Positions 8,081 through 16,292 are shown, numbered from the stretch's first letter. The stretch is DNA of 37,617 nucleotides from CAYNQN01 sp964530525 (GCA_964530525.1 CAZHBH010000016.1:1-37617); one strand, 5' to 3'. The notes: generated by a model from the letters alone, not told the origin. Numbers and translations are program-made.

Positions 8081-9199
8081 GTGACGACGATCACCGAGGC
8101 CACCGTCCGAGAGCTCGCCGGGTTTCGAAGTCAGGACGCCCCCGTGATCTCCTGCTACCTGGATGTCGATGGCAAGCGCTACGTGCGGCCCAGAGATGTC
8201 GAAGCGGAGCTGGAGAGCCTCCTGCGCACCGCCCGAGAGCAGGTGGACGGCAGTGCCGAGGCGGACTTCCGACGCATCGAGGCCTACGTGCGCCAGGGGT
8301 TCGACCGCTCTTCGACGCGGGGACTGGCGATCTTCTCGTGCGCCGCCCACGACCTCTGGCACGTGGTGCCGCTCCCGGTGTCTCCCACCAGCCGCATCGT
8401 GGTGAACGCCGCTCCCGCCGTGGGTCAGCTCGAAGCCCTCGTACAGGAGCTGGAGAGGTTCGGCGTGTTGCTCGTGGACAGGCAGCGGGCCCGGATGTTC
8501 GCCTTCAGCTTCGGAGAGCTGATCGACCACTCCGAGCTGTTCGACGCGATGCCGCGCGACTACGACAGGCTCGGGATGCGTGACACGGAGGGGAGGGACA
8601 AGGCCGAGCACCACGTGGAGGAGCTGGTCGTCCAGCACCTCAGGAACGCAGCGGCGGTCGCCTTCCGGGTCTTCCAGGAGCACGACCTCGACCGGCTCTC
8701 GGTCGGGGCGCCCGACGACATCGCACCCACGGTCGAGAGCCTGCTGCACCCCTACCTGCGTGAGCGCCTGGCTCCCCGCATCGACGTGTCGGCCACGGCG
8801 CGCGTCGAGGAGGTGCGGCGGGCGGCCTTGGAGGTGGAGGGCGACATGGAGCGCCAGCACGAGCGCTCGGTGGTCGCCCGTCTGCGCGAGGCGGTGGCCC
8901 GGGGCACCCGGGGCGTGGCAGGGCTGAACGCGACGCTCTGGGCCCTCGTGGAGCGCCGGGTGGAGACCCTGGTGGTCTCCGAGGGCTTCGCGGAGTCGGG
9001 CTGGCGATGCGGGCTTTGCGGGCACCTGTGCCGCGTGGGTCCCAGGTGCCCGCTCGACGGGGCGCAGATGGAGCACCTCGACGACGTCGTGGAGGAGGCG
9101 GTGCAGGCCGCCTTCAGCCAGTCGTGCCGGGTGGAGGTGTGCGTGGGGAACGCGGACCTCGACGTGCTCGGACGGATAGGCGCCCTGCTGCGGTACTGA
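8081..9199 (+). CDS. eRF1-like protein (baeRF / Vms1-type) with C-terminal zinc ribbon
   Basis: A 372-residue protein with the layout of bacterial archaeo-eukaryotic release-factor homologues: an N-terminal domain (VISCYLDVDGKRYVRPRD), a central eRF1 domain-2-like part (FGVLLVDRQRARMFAFSFGE, then DTEGRDKAEHHVEELVVQHL) and a domain-3-like part (VEETLVVSEGF-type strand near 290-300). C310-x2-C313-x3-C317-x5-C323 forms a zinc ribbon like that of archaeal aRF1. No GGQ motif is visible; the corresponding loop reads EGRDKAEHH. Related proteins are proposed to hydrolyse peptidyl-tRNA or rescue ribosomes, so that role is inference. GTG 8081 has AGGAGG four bases upstream. Confidence 0.75.
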   Translation: MTTITEATVRELAGFRSQDAPVISCYLDVDGKRYVRPRDVEAELESLLRTAREQVDGSAEADFRRIEAYVRQGFDRSSTRGLAIFSCAAHDLWHVVPLPVSPTSRIVVNAAPAVGQLEALVQELERFGVLLVDRQRARMFAFSFGELIDHSELFDAMPRDYDRLGMRDTEGRDKAEHHVEELVVQHLRNAAAVAFRVFQEHDLDRLSVGAPDDIAPTVESLLHPYLRERLAPRIDVSATARVEEVRRAALEVEGDMERQHERSVVARLREAVARGTRGVAGLNATLWALVERRVETLVVSEGFAESGWRCGLCGHLCRVGPRCPLDGAQMEHLDDVVEEAVQAAFSQSCRVEVCVGNADLDVLGRIGALLRY

Positions 9200-9242
9200 G
9201 CGGCTGGGCCTGTGGCCCCGTCGCGCCAGCGCGGCGCAGAGA

Positions 9243-9277
9243 GCGAGCCTGCCCCGGCACCCAGGGCTCGGGCTCGC
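9243..9277 (+). terminator. Hairpin after the eRF1-like gene
   Basis: GCGAGCC (9243-9249) pairs with GGCTCGC (9271-9277) across a 21-base loop. It lies between the stop at 9199 and the aminotransferase promoter. Confidence 0.4.
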
Positions 9278-9308
9278 CAAACCTGCCGGGGGCGCCCGTC
9301 GACGGCAG

Positions 9309-9314
9309 TAGCTT
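9309..9314 (+). promoter_or_regulatory. -10 element TAGCTT, leaderless layout
   Basis: TAGCTT ends 6 bases before ATG 9321. The purine-rich TGGAGG between them touches the ATG and is too close to serve as a ribosome site, which fits a leaderless message. Confidence 0.5.
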
Positions 9315-9320
9315 TGGAGG

Positions 9321-10493
9321 ATGGAGTTCCGCCGGATCAACGCGCTCCCGCCCTACGTCTTCACGATCATCGACTCCTTGAAGGTCCAGGCCAGGCGGGC
9401 GGGCGAGGATGTGATCGACTTCGGCTTCGGCAACCCCGACCTAGCCTCTCCGGCCACGGCGGTCGAGAAGATGGCCGAGGCCGTGCGCAACCCCCGCAAC
9501 CACCGCTACTCGGCGAGCCGCGGCATTCCGAAGCTCCGCCAGGCCGTCAGCGACCTCTACCTCCGTCGCTACGGCGTGGCGCTCGACCCCGAGACGCAGG
9601 TGATCAACACCATCGGGGCCAAGGAGGGCTTCTCGCACCTGATGTGGGTCCTGCTGGGCCCGGGCGACGCCGCTCTGGTCCCGTCTCCGTCGTACCCGAT
9701 TCACATCTACGGCCCGCTCTTCGCGGGTGCCGACATAAGAGAGGTGCCGCTCGGGACCGGCACAGACTTCTTCGAGAACCTGCGCGAGGCCTGGGAGTAC
9801 TCGTGGCCCAAGCCGCGGGTGATCGTCATGTCGTTCCCGCACAACCCCACCACGACCTGCGTCGATCTGGCGTTCATGCAGGACGTGGTCGACTTCGCCC
9901 GCGAGCGCGACGTGGTGGTGGTCCACGACAACGCCTACGCCGAGCTCGGCTTCGACGGCTACTCACCCCCCTCGATCATGCAGGCCGAGGGAGCCGAGGA
10001 GGTGGCCGTCGAGCTCTACTCGCTCACCAAGTCGTTCTCCATGGCCGGCTGGCGGGTGGCCTTCCTGGTGGGCCGGGCCGATGTGGTGGCTGCGCTGGCG
10101 AAGCTCAAGAGCTACCTCGACTACGGGACCTTCCAACCGATACAGATCGCCGCCACGGTCACCCTCAACGAAGCTCCCGACTACCCCAAGGTGGTGCAGG
10201 AGATCTACCAGAGCCGGCGCGACGCCCTGTGCAGCGGGTTGAACCGCATCGGCTGGGAGGTGGAGCCCCCGAGGGGGTCGATGTTCCTCTGGGCTCCGAT
10301 TCCCGAGCCCTACCGGGAGATGGGTTCCATAGAGTTCGCCTCTTACCTGGTGCGGGAGGCCAACGTGGCGACCTCGCCAGGCGTGGGCTTCGGCCCCGGA
10401 GGCGACGGGCACGTGCGCTTCGCCATGATCGAGAACGAGCAGCGCACCTCGCAGGCCATGCGGAACCTCCGCCGGGCGCTCACCCGCCTCTGA
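9321..10493 (+). CDS. Class I PLP aminotransferase (alanine/aspartate type, AlaC-like)
   Basis: Fold-type I aminotransferase of 390 residues. Motifs: IDFGFGNPDL near the N-terminus, VINTIGAKEGFSHL, PSPSYPIHIYG, FPHNPTTTC, VVHDNAYAEL and the PLP-lysine block YSLTKSFSMAGWRVAF, with the substrate-carboxylate arginine in HVRFAMIENE. It most resembles AlaC/YfdZ-type enzymes that make alanine from pyruvate and glutamate, but substrate cannot be fixed from sequence. It is followed by an ACT-domain gene with its own promoter. Confidence 0.9.
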   Translation: MEFRRINALPPYVFTIIDSLKVQARRAGEDVIDFGFGNPDLASPATAVEKMAEAVRNPRNHRYSASRGIPKLRQAVSDLYLRRYGVALDPETQVINTIGAKEGFSHLMWVLLGPGDAALVPSPSYPIHIYGPLFAGADIREVPLGTGTDFFENLREAWEYSWPKPRVIVMSFPHNPTTTCVDLAFMQDVVDFARERDVVVVHDNAYAELGFDGYSPPSIMQAEGAEEVAVELYSLTKSFSMAGWRVAFLVGRADVVAALAKLKSYLDYGTFQPIQIAATVTLNEAPDYPKVVQEIYQSRRDALCSGLNRIGWEVEPPRGSMFLWAPIPEPYREMGSIEFASYLVREANVATSPGVGFGPGGDGHVRFAMIENEQRTSQAMRNLRRALTRL

Positions 10494-10547
10494 GGCCCCG
10501 CCCCTCGCTGTTCCCCGGGGGGTAACGCGGCGTTCACGGGCCGGTCG

Positions 10548-10553
10548 TAACAT
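10548..10553 (+). promoter_or_regulatory. -10 element TAACAT, leaderless layout
   Basis: TAACAT ends 6 bases before ATG 10560, predicting that the ACT-domain transcript begins at its start codon. Confidence 0.5.
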
Positions 10554-10559
10554 CGAGGG

Positions 10560-10814
10560 ATGAGGACGACGTACGTCGTACGGGTGTGGCTGCCTGACCG
10601 GCCTGGCGCTCTCGGAGCGGTCGCCAGCAGGATCGGGGCCGTGAGCGGCGACATCGTCGGCGTCGAGATCCTGGAGCGACAGGATGGCAGGGCGGTCGAC
10701 GAGTTCCTCGTGGAGTTGGACGGGCCCGAGCTGGTCGAGCTCCTGAGAGCTGAGTGCATCGAGGTGGACGGCGTCGAGGTGGAGCACATCCTGCCGGCGG
10801 CGACCCGGCGATAG
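10560..10814 (+). CDS. Stand-alone ACT-domain protein
   Basis: An 84-residue protein consisting of a single ACT fold: first strand YVVRVWLPDRPGALGAVASRI, with the ligand-binding DRPGAL turn, then DIVGVEILERQ and a final strand VEVEHIL. ACT domains bind amino acids or small ligands and regulate partner enzymes. It stands between an aminotransferase and a phosphofructokinase, so amino-acid sensing linked to either is possible (inference). No enzyme domain is attached. Confidence 0.85.
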   Translation: MRTTYVVRVWLPDRPGALGAVASRIGAVSGDIVGVEILERQDGRAVDEFLVELDGPELVELLRAECIEVDGVEVEHILPAATRR

Positions 10815-10817
10815 GTT
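10812..10817 (+). promoter_or_regulatory. -10 element TAGGTT, leaderless layout
   Basis: TAGGTT overlaps the end of the ACT-domain gene and ends 7 bases before ATG 10825, supporting that ATG as the phosphofructokinase start. Confidence 0.5.
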
Positions 10818-10824
10818 GCCAAGC

Positions 10825-11856
10825 ATGAAGGTCGCGATGCTGACAGGTGGAGGCGACTGCCCCGGCCTCAACGCCGTCATGCGGGCGGTGGCCCGGAAGG
10901 CCGAGCGCGTCTACGGCGACACGCTGATCGGCTTCCTCGACGGATGGCTAGGCGTGATCGAGGATCGGTGGATGCCGCTGTCGGTCGAGACGTTCCGAGG
11001 GACGCTTCCTCGCGGTGGCACGGTGCTGGGCTCGTCGCGCACCAACCCGTTCAAGACGGAGGGCGGGGTCGAGCGCTGCGTGGCGACGCTGGAGGCCGAG
11101 GGGGTCGACGCCCTGGTGGCAATCGGGGGAGAGGACACGCTGGGAGTGGCCTCCGCCCTCTCCGAGCAGGGCGTCCCGGTGGTCGGCGTGCCCAAGACGA
11201 TCGACAACGACCTCTCGGGCACCGAGCTCACCTTCGGCTTCGACACCTCGGTGCAGATCGCGACAGAGGCCATCGACCGCCTGCACACCACGGCCGAGTC
11301 CCACGACCGCGTGATGGTGCTCGAGGTCATGGGGCGGCACGCAGGCCACATCGCCACCTGGGCCGGCATAGCCGGTGGCGCAACCATGGTCCTCGTGCCG
11401 GAGGTTCCCTTCGACGTCGAGGAGGTGTGCGACGCCCTGGCACGCCGCCACTCCAAGGGCCGCTTCGCCTCGATAGTGGTGGTGGCCGAGGGTGCGACGC
11501 CGCGTGAGGGGACGATGGAGGTGGTCGAGGGCGAGGTCGACCAGTTCGGTCACGTGCGGCTGGGCGGGATCGGCAACGCCCTCGCCGGTGAGATCGAGGC
11601 GAGGACCGGTTTCGAGACCCGCGTGACGATCCTCGGTCACGTCCAGCGCGGCGGTACTCCCACGGCGTTCGACCGAGTGCTGGCGACCCGCTTCGGGGTG
11701 GCCGCCATCGACGCCGTGCACGAAGGTGCCTTCGGCCAGATGGTGGCGCTCCAGGCAGGAGCCATCACCCACGTGCCGCTGTCGGTGGCGGTCGGCTCGC
11801 TCAAGCTGGTGGACCCCGCGTTGTACGACGTGGCGAAGGTCTTCTTCGCGGGCTGA
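10825..11856 (+). CDS. 6-phosphofructokinase, pyrophosphate-dependent type
   Basis: Phosphorylates fructose 6-phosphate in glycolysis; 343 residues. Family motifs are LTGGGDCPGLNAVMR at the N-terminus, PKTIDNDL at 123-130, MGRHAGHIA and GHVQRGGTPTAFDR. In E. coli numbering, which matches here, the donor site has D104 (GGEDT, not GGDGS) and K124 (PKTIDND, not PGTIDND). These two changes are known marks of PPi-using enzymes, as in Amycolatopsis methanolica. It therefore probably uses pyrophosphate reversibly rather than ATP. It ends facing the lpqB-like gene across an inverted-repeat terminator. Confidence 0.93.
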   Translation: MKVAMLTGGGDCPGLNAVMRAVARKAERVYGDTLIGFLDGWLGVIEDRWMPLSVETFRGTLPRGGTVLGSSRTNPFKTEGGVERCVATLEAEGVDALVAIGGEDTLGVASALSEQGVPVVGVPKTIDNDLSGTELTFGFDTSVQIATEAIDRLHTTAESHDRVMVLEVMGRHAGHIATWAGIAGGATMVLVPEVPFDVEEVCDALARRHSKGRFASIVVVAEGATPREGTMEVVEGEVDQFGHVRLGGIGNALAGEIEARTGFETRVTILGHVQRGGTPTAFDRVLATRFGVAAIDAVHEGAFGQMVALQAGAITHVPLSVAVGSLKLVDPALYDVAKVFFAG

Positions 11857-11857
11857 G

Positions 11858-11915
11858 GGCGCCTCGCCGCTGCAGTCCCGGACGTCTCCGGAAGCGGTGG
11901 TGTCGGGCAGGCGCC
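11858..11915. terminator. Nested inverted repeats in the convergent pfk/lpqB-like gap
   Basis: GGCGCCT (11858-11864) pairs with AGGCGCC (11909-11915), enclosing an inner hairpin CCGGA (11878-11882)/TCCGG (11887-11891) with a CGTC loop. The position between two converging genes suggests a bidirectional terminator. Confidence 0.5.
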
Positions 11916-11923
11916 AGGACGGG

Positions 11924-12655
11924 TCAGCCGCTGCCCGGTGAGGCCTCCCCTGCGGAGACGGCGTTGTTGAGCCGCTCGAAGTCGCTCCGGTAGACGGGCA
12001 CACCCGCGTCGCGGGAGATCGAGCCTTCCACCCGCACCGCCTGGTCCACGCCGTCGATTCGGATGATCACGCCGTTGATCCCTGGGATCTCCGTGGCCGT
12101 GAAGACGATCTGGGCGATGGCGATGAACTGGCCCTCACCCACCACCGACTCGCTGAGCTGCTTGTTGAAGTCGATCACCAGGATCCCGTTGGGCAGCATC
12201 TCGGTGCGGTTGACGGCGGTGTTCAGCGGCACCCTGTTCTGGATCCCCGGTCCGTACGCTGCCAGGGCCTCGGTGCGCACCTTCAGCAGTGCGTCCACGA
12301 GGCGCAGCGCCTGCTGCTCGGCGTCGGCATCCGAGGGGATCTGCACGGGAAGGGCCACCTTGGCCAGCGTGAGCTCGTTGTCGGGACCCGAGCGGGCGAA
12401 GTAGATGTTGTGCTGGACCGTGGCGCCGGGCGACTGGGGCACCGTGGTGGTCGTGGTGGTCGGCTCGATCTGGAGCGCCGGAGGCAGCGCTTCTTGGCCT
12501 ATCTCCCTCGGGGCGCCGTCGGCCGAGATCCCGCATCCGGCGCCGAGCATCGAGACCGCCCCGAGCCCCGCTGCCAACCCGAAGGCGACCGCCCTGCTGC
12601 GGATCCGGAGGCTGCGGCGACGCTCGCCGGTGTGAGCGCCTGCGTTCGTGCTCAT
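11924..12655 (-). CDS. GerMN-domain lipoprotein, short LpqB-like
   Basis: A 243-residue exported protein. The N-terminus is basic (GERRRSLRIRSR), then hydrophobic, ending GAGC with C41 as likely lipidated cysteine; the lipobox has glycine at -3, so it is atypical. A Thr-rich linker (PTTTTTTVPQ) precedes one GerMN domain (about 80-205: LPVQIPSDADAEQQALRLVDALL, then GILVIDFNKQLS). In mycobacteria LpqB follows MtrAB and modulates MtrB; this protein holds the same operon place and overlaps mtrB by 4 bases. It lacks the long C-terminal beta-propeller of mycobacterial LpqB. Confidence 0.82.
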   Translation of the reverse strand: MSTNAGAHTGERRRSLRIRSRAVAFGLAAGLGAVSMLGAGCGISADGAPREIGQEALPPALQIEPTTTTTTVPQSPGATVQHNIYFARSGPDNELTLAKVALPVQIPSDADAEQQALRLVDALLKVRTEALAAYGPGIQNRVPLNTAVNRTEMLPNGILVIDFNKQLSESVVGEGQFIAIAQIVFTATEIPGINGVIIRIDGVDQAVRVEGSISRDAGVPVYRSDFERLNNAVSAGEASPGSG

Positions 12656-14154
12656 GTGGTGATCTTCTCCTCGGCGCTGTCGAGGTGGCTCTGGCCGTTG
12701 TGCCCCGGACCATCTCCTTGCGAACCGGACTCGTCGTGGGAGCTGATCTCGGAGATCTGCGCCACGGGGAGCTCCACCACGAAGCGCGCCCCCGATTGGC
12801 CGTCCCGCCTCGGCTCGACCCAGGCGGACCCTCCGTGGAGGCGCATGTGCTCGTCCACGAGCGCCAGGCCCAGGCCCACGCCCGTGTCCCCGGAGCGCTT
12901 GCCGCTCTCGCTCCCCCTCGAGAAGCGGTCGAAGATCACCTCGCGCTCCTCCTCGGGTATCCCCGGGCCGTTGTCCTCCACCGCCACCTGGACGCGGCTT
13001 CCGTGGCGCTCCACTACGACCGCGGTGGCGCCCTGCGCGTACTTCGATGCGTTGTCGATGAGGTTCGCGAGCACGCGGGCGAAGCGACGCTTGTCGACCT
13101 CGACGACGACGTCGATCGTGTCCTCCTCGCAGCGGACGCCCACGGCTCCGCCCCCCAGCGAGCTCACGGCCTGGATGACCATCTCCGCCACCGGCACCTC
13201 CTCGAGGTGCAGGTGGATGGCGCCGACGTCGAACCGTGAGATCTCCAGCAGGTCCTCCACCAGCTGCTGGAAGCGGTCGACGTCGGCCGAGAGCAGGTCC
13301 AGAGCGAGCCTGGCCCGCTCTGGGAGCGTGTCGCGCGCGTTCTCGAGCACCTCCACCGAGGCGGCGAGCGTCATGAGGGGAGACCGGAGCTCGTGGCTGA
13401 CCTCCGAGGCGAAGCGGGCGTCGCGCTCGATGCGCATCTCGAGGGTCTGCACCATGTCGTTGAAGGGGATGACCAGCCGGTCGAGGTCGCGGTCGCGACC
13501 TTGAGGGAGCCGGGTGTCGAGGTGGCCGCCGGCGATCGCGTCGGCGGCCTTGCCCACGTCGAGGAGAGGGCTGAAGACTCGCCGCGCCACCCAGAACCCG
13601 AGGAGCCCTCCGGCCAGGGTGGTGAGCACCGAAGCGCCCAGCAGCACGTAGGCGAGGCCGTTGAGCGCTCGCTGCTGATCCTCGAGGGTGCCCCGCTGGT
13701 AGAACTGCACGCCGATGCCGGGAAGGGGAACCCCGACCACGAGGGAGGGCACGCCCTGGATCTGGGTGCGCATCTGCGAAGGCTGGCCGCTCTCCACCAC
13801 CTCCCGCAGGGCCCCGGGTATCTCCTCCTCGGCAGAGAACGCGGTGGTGGTGATCCAGTCGTCGCGGTAGCGGACGATCGGCGGGCCGCCGAGGCTGGAA
13901 GGCAGGCCGCTGAGGGTGTTCTCGAGCGTCTCGGCGCTGAGGCTCGACAGCGCCAGGTCGGCCACCGTGGCGGCGTTGTTGAACACCACCGACTGGATGG
14001 CCTGCTCTCGCTCGCTCACCGAGCTCTCCCTCGTGAGCCCGTAGGTGATGCCCGACAGGACCACCGAGAGCAGCAGCGCACCGAGGGCGAACGTGGCGGT
14101 CACCCTTGCCCGTAGGCCCAGGCGAGGGCCCCTGCCGCTTGGGTGCTGGGCCAT
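12652..14154 (-). CDS. mtrB: Sensor histidine kinase, MtrB-like
   Basis: A 500-residue membrane kinase. One helix near 19-39 (VTATFALGALLLSVVLSGITY) is followed by an extracytoplasmic sensor region, a second helix near 193-213, HAMP (RRVFSPLLDVGKAADAIAGG), the phospho-acceptor box SEVSHELRSPLMTLAAS and ATPase motifs NLIDNASKYA, DNGPGIP and GVGLGLALVDEH. The start is the ATG read from 14154, with GGAGG about 11 bases upstream. It lies 23 bases after mtrA and its stop overlaps the lipoprotein start, the mycobacterial mtrA-mtrB-lpqB order. MtrB signals cell-wall and division state. Confidence 0.9.
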   Translation of the reverse strand: MAQHPSGRGPRLGLRARVTATFALGALLLSVVLSGITYGLTRESSVSEREQAIQSVVFNNAATVADLALSSLSAETLENTLSGLPSSLGGPPIVRYRDDWITTTAFSAEEEIPGALREVVESGQPSQMRTQIQGVPSLVVGVPLPGIGVQFYQRGTLEDQQRALNGLAYVLLGASVLTTLAGGLLGFWVARRVFSPLLDVGKAADAIAGGHLDTRLPQGRDRDLDRLVIPFNDMVQTLEMRIERDARFASEVSHELRSPLMTLAASVEVLENARDTLPERARLALDLLSADVDRFQQLVEDLLEISRFDVGAIHLHLEEVPVAEMVIQAVSSLGGGAVGVRCEEDTIDVVVEVDKRRFARVLANLIDNASKYAQGATAVVVERHGSRVQVAVEDNGPGIPEEEREVIFDRFSRGSESGKRSGDTGVGLGLALVDEHMRLHGGSAWVEPRRDGQSGARFVVELPVAQISEISSHDESGSQGDGPGHNGQSHLDSAEEKITT

Positions 14155-14177
14155 CGGTCGCCAGTCCTCCGTCTGGG

Positions 14178-14858
14178 TCAGGTCTGCAGCTTGTAGCCGA
14201 GGCCTCGAACCGTCACCACGTGGCGAGGGTTGGCGGGGTCGGCCTCGATCTTCGTCCGGAGCCGGCGCACGTGCACGTCCACGAGCCTGCCGTCGCCGAA
14301 GTAACCGTAGCCCCAGACCCTCTCCAGGAGTACCTCGCGGCTGAACACCCGGCCCGGGCTGGAGGCCAGCTCGACGAGCAGGCGGAACTCCGTCTTCGTG
14401 AGGTGGACCTCCTGGCCCCCCAGGAGCACGGACCCCTCCTCGGGGATGATCTCCAGGTCGCCGAAGCGCAGGTGGCTCATGCCGGGCTCGGCGGTGCGGG
14501 CTCGGCGGAGCAGGGCCCTGATGCGCGCCGAGAGCTCCTTGGGGGCGAACGGCTTCGTGAGGTAGTCGTCGGCCCCCGCCTCCAGCCCGGCCACCACGTC
14601 GTGGGTGTCGGCCCGGGCGGTCACCATGACGATCGGCACGTCGCTCGTCCGCCGTATCGACCGGCACACCTCGAAGCCGTCGACCCCGGGGAGCATGATG
14701 TCGATGAGGACCACGTCGGCGGGCTGGCGGTGGAACGACTCGAGGGCGTCCTCGCCGTTGTCGGCTTCCTGCACGATCCAACCCTCGTCCTCGAGGGCCA
14801 TCTTCACGGCTGTGCGGATCCGCTCGTCGTCTTCCACCGTAAGGATGCGTGTGCCCAC
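14178..14858 (-). CDS. mtrA: OmpR-family response regulator, MtrA-like
   Basis: A 226-residue regulator from the GTG read from 14858. Receiver domain: acidic pair in VEDDE, phospho-acceptor D53 in VVLIDIMLPGVDG, TARAD and KPF. The C-terminal winged helix (LTKTEFRLLVELASSPGRVFSREVLLERVWG...RLVDVHVRRLRTKIE...TVRGLGYK, read in parts) matches MtrA well. An ATG at 14876 would add six residues (MRHHRH). CACCAT ends 6 bases before the GTG and resembles the leaderless -10 used elsewhere here, so GTG is preferred. Pairs with the downstream MtrB-like kinase. Confidence 0.92.
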   Translation of the reverse strand: MGTRILTVEDDERIRTAVKMALEDEGWIVQEADNGEDALESFHRQPADVVLIDIMLPGVDGFEVCRSIRRTSDVPIVMVTARADTHDVVAGLEAGADDYLTKPFAPKELSARIRALLRRARTAEPGMSHLRFGDLEIIPEEGSVLLGGQEVHLTKTEFRLLVELASSPGRVFSREVLLERVWGYGYFGDGRLVDVHVRRLRTKIEADPANPRHVVTVRGLGYKLQT

Positions 14859-14864
14859 GTGCCT

Positions 14865-14870
14865 ATGGTG
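14865..14870 (-). promoter_or_regulatory. Possible mtrA -10 element CACCAT
   Basis: On the minus strand CACCAT ends 6 bases before GTG 14858. It differs from the TANNNT pattern only in the first base. The rest of the 161-base gap up to 15019 shows no other clear signal. Confidence 0.3.
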
Positions 14871-15019
14871 CCTCATCTGGAAGGCCCTCGTGGCATCCCC
14901 AGCCTCGCATGGCGAACCGGCGTGCGCCCAGCAATCGAGAACGACCATCGATCCGATGACGCAGGTGCGCCAGCACGGCTGGGGAGGCGCCGAAGGGGCG
15001 GAACGGAAGGCGAGCCCGG

Positions 15020-15448
15020 TCAGCGGACCCGGGGCGGCCTCACCGTGCGAGGACGAGCCCGCCTGGGGTCGGCGGCCTTGGGGCCCTTGGCCTTCCACTC
15101 GCCCATGGCGCGCAGCGCGAGCACGGTGACGACGGCAACGCCGAAGGCGCCCATCGCGGCGCCCACCAGGGCTCCCAGGCCGTTGGCGACCGAGCAGTCG
15201 CCCTCGCACTGCAGGTCCACGAACGAGTAGCCGATGAAGCCGCCGGCAGCACCGGCGACCAAGATCAGCACGAAGGCCAGCACTCGAGCCCCCACCGAAG
15301 GCAGTGCGGTGGCCGGCGACCCCACGTCTGGGATGGGCCTTCCCTCGGGTCCTGGAGCGTCGCCTGGGCGATCCGGTCCGCCCGGACCCGGCCTCCCGAC
15401 CGGCGCGGTCGAGCCTTCTGCCCCCCGCTCTGGCCGCTCCGGATCCAT
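15020..15448 (-). CDS. Small two-helix membrane protein with Pro/Gly-rich N-terminus
   Basis: A 142-residue protein of unknown function. Residues 1-50 are Pro, Gly and Arg rich and probably disordered. Two membrane helices follow (ARVLAFVLILVAGAAGGFIG and NGLGALVGAAMGAFGVAVVT), linked by a short loop with two cysteines (LQCEGDCS) that may form a disulfide outside the cell. The tail is basic. ATG 15448 has TACCAT 8 bases upstream. No family recognised. Confidence 0.65.
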   Translation of the reverse strand: MDPERPERGAEGSTAPVGRPGPGGPDRPGDAPGPEGRPIPDVGSPATALPSVGARVLAFVLILVAGAAGGFIGYSFVDLQCEGDCSVANGLGALVGAAMGAFGVAVVTVLALRAMGEWKAKGPKAADPRRARPRTVRPPRVR

Positions 15449-15456
15449 GGCCGCGC

Positions 15457-15462
15457 ATGGTA
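15457..15462 (-). promoter_or_regulatory. -10 element TACCAT, leaderless layout
   Basis: On the minus strand TACCAT ends 8 bases before the ATG read from 15448. It forms a divergent pair with the forward TACGAT at 15468-15473. Confidence 0.45.
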
Positions 15463-15467
15463 CGGCT

Positions 15468-15473
15468 TACGAT
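15468..15473 (+). promoter_or_regulatory. -10 element TACGAT for the mannosyl-phosphate synthase gene
   Basis: TACGAT predicts a transcript start near 15480, giving a leader of about 70 bases that holds the GGGGGAGG ribosome site before ATG 15552. Confidence 0.4.
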
Positions 15474-15551
15474 GAGGGCCCACGAAACCGTCGGCGGCCC
15501 TGGCGCCTGCGGCGAGCGCTCACCGAAACCGCCTGGGGGAGGCAAGTTCCC

Positions 15552-16292
15552 ATGAAACCGCTGGTGGTACTGCCCACATACAACGAGGCGGAGAACATCG
15601 TGGAGGTCCTCGACCTCGTCCGCCTCGCGCTGCCCCAGGCCGACGTCCTCGTGGTCGACGACGGGAGCCCCGACGGCACCGCCGACCTCGCGGACGCCTG
15701 GGGCGCCGACAACGGTGGGGCCGAGGTGCTGCGAAGGTCCGGGAAGATGGGGCTCGGCTCCGCTTACCGAGCCGGCTTCGCCCACGGGCTGGCCAACGGA
15801 TACGGGGTTCTGGTGGAGATGGACTCCGACCTCCAGCACGACCCGGCGATGCTGCCGGCTCTCGTTCACGCCGTGGAGGACGGCGCCGACCTGGCAATAG
15901 GCTCGCGCTACGTCCCGGGGGGACAGGTCCCCGGCTGGAAGTGGTCGCGCAAGTTCATCTCGCAGGCAGGGAACCTCTACGCGTCGGTGATGCTCGGCAT
16001 GCCGGTTCGCGACAGCACGGCCGGCTTCCGGGCCTACTCGGCAGATGCCCTGAGGGCCATCGACCTCGACTCGGTGCTGGCGGACGGCTACGGCTTCCAG
16101 ATCGAGATGGCCTACAGCGTGACGGCGAACGGAGGTCGCATCACCGAGGTGCCCATCACCTTCAACGACCGCCAGCGTGGGACCTCGAAGATGTCGAGCA
16201 GGATCGTGGTGGAAGCCCTCGCCCTGGTCACCTGGTGGGCCGTGCGTGACAGGCTGGTGGCCCCCATCGCCGCAGCCCTCCGCAAGAGCTAG
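15552..16292 (+). CDS. Polyprenol-phosphate mannosyltransferase (Dpm1/Ppm1-like)
   Basis: GT2 enzyme of 246 residues that makes polyprenyl-phosphate-mannose from GDP-mannose, the donor for extracytoplasmic mannosylation. Motifs: VVLPTYNEAENI, VVDDGSPDGTADLA, GKMGLGSAYRAGF, EMDSDLQHDP (DxD-like metal site) and FNDRQRGTSKMS. It is catalytic domain only: it lacks the GtrA-like or acyltransferase membrane part that some homologues carry. With the PimB-like enzyme it suggests that this organism makes mannosylated lipids. GGGGGAGG precedes ATG 15552. Confidence 0.92.
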   Translation: MKPLVVLPTYNEAENIVEVLDLVRLALPQADVLVVDDGSPDGTADLADAWGADNGGAEVLRRSGKMGLGSAYRAGFAHGLANGYGVLVEMDSDLQHDPAMLPALVHAVEDGADLAIGSRYVPGGQVPGWKWSRKFISQAGNLYASVMLGMPVRDSTAGFRAYSADALRAIDLDSVLADGYGFQIEMAYSVTANGGRITEVPITFNDRQRGTSKMSSRIVVEALALVTWWAVRDRLVAPIAAALRKS

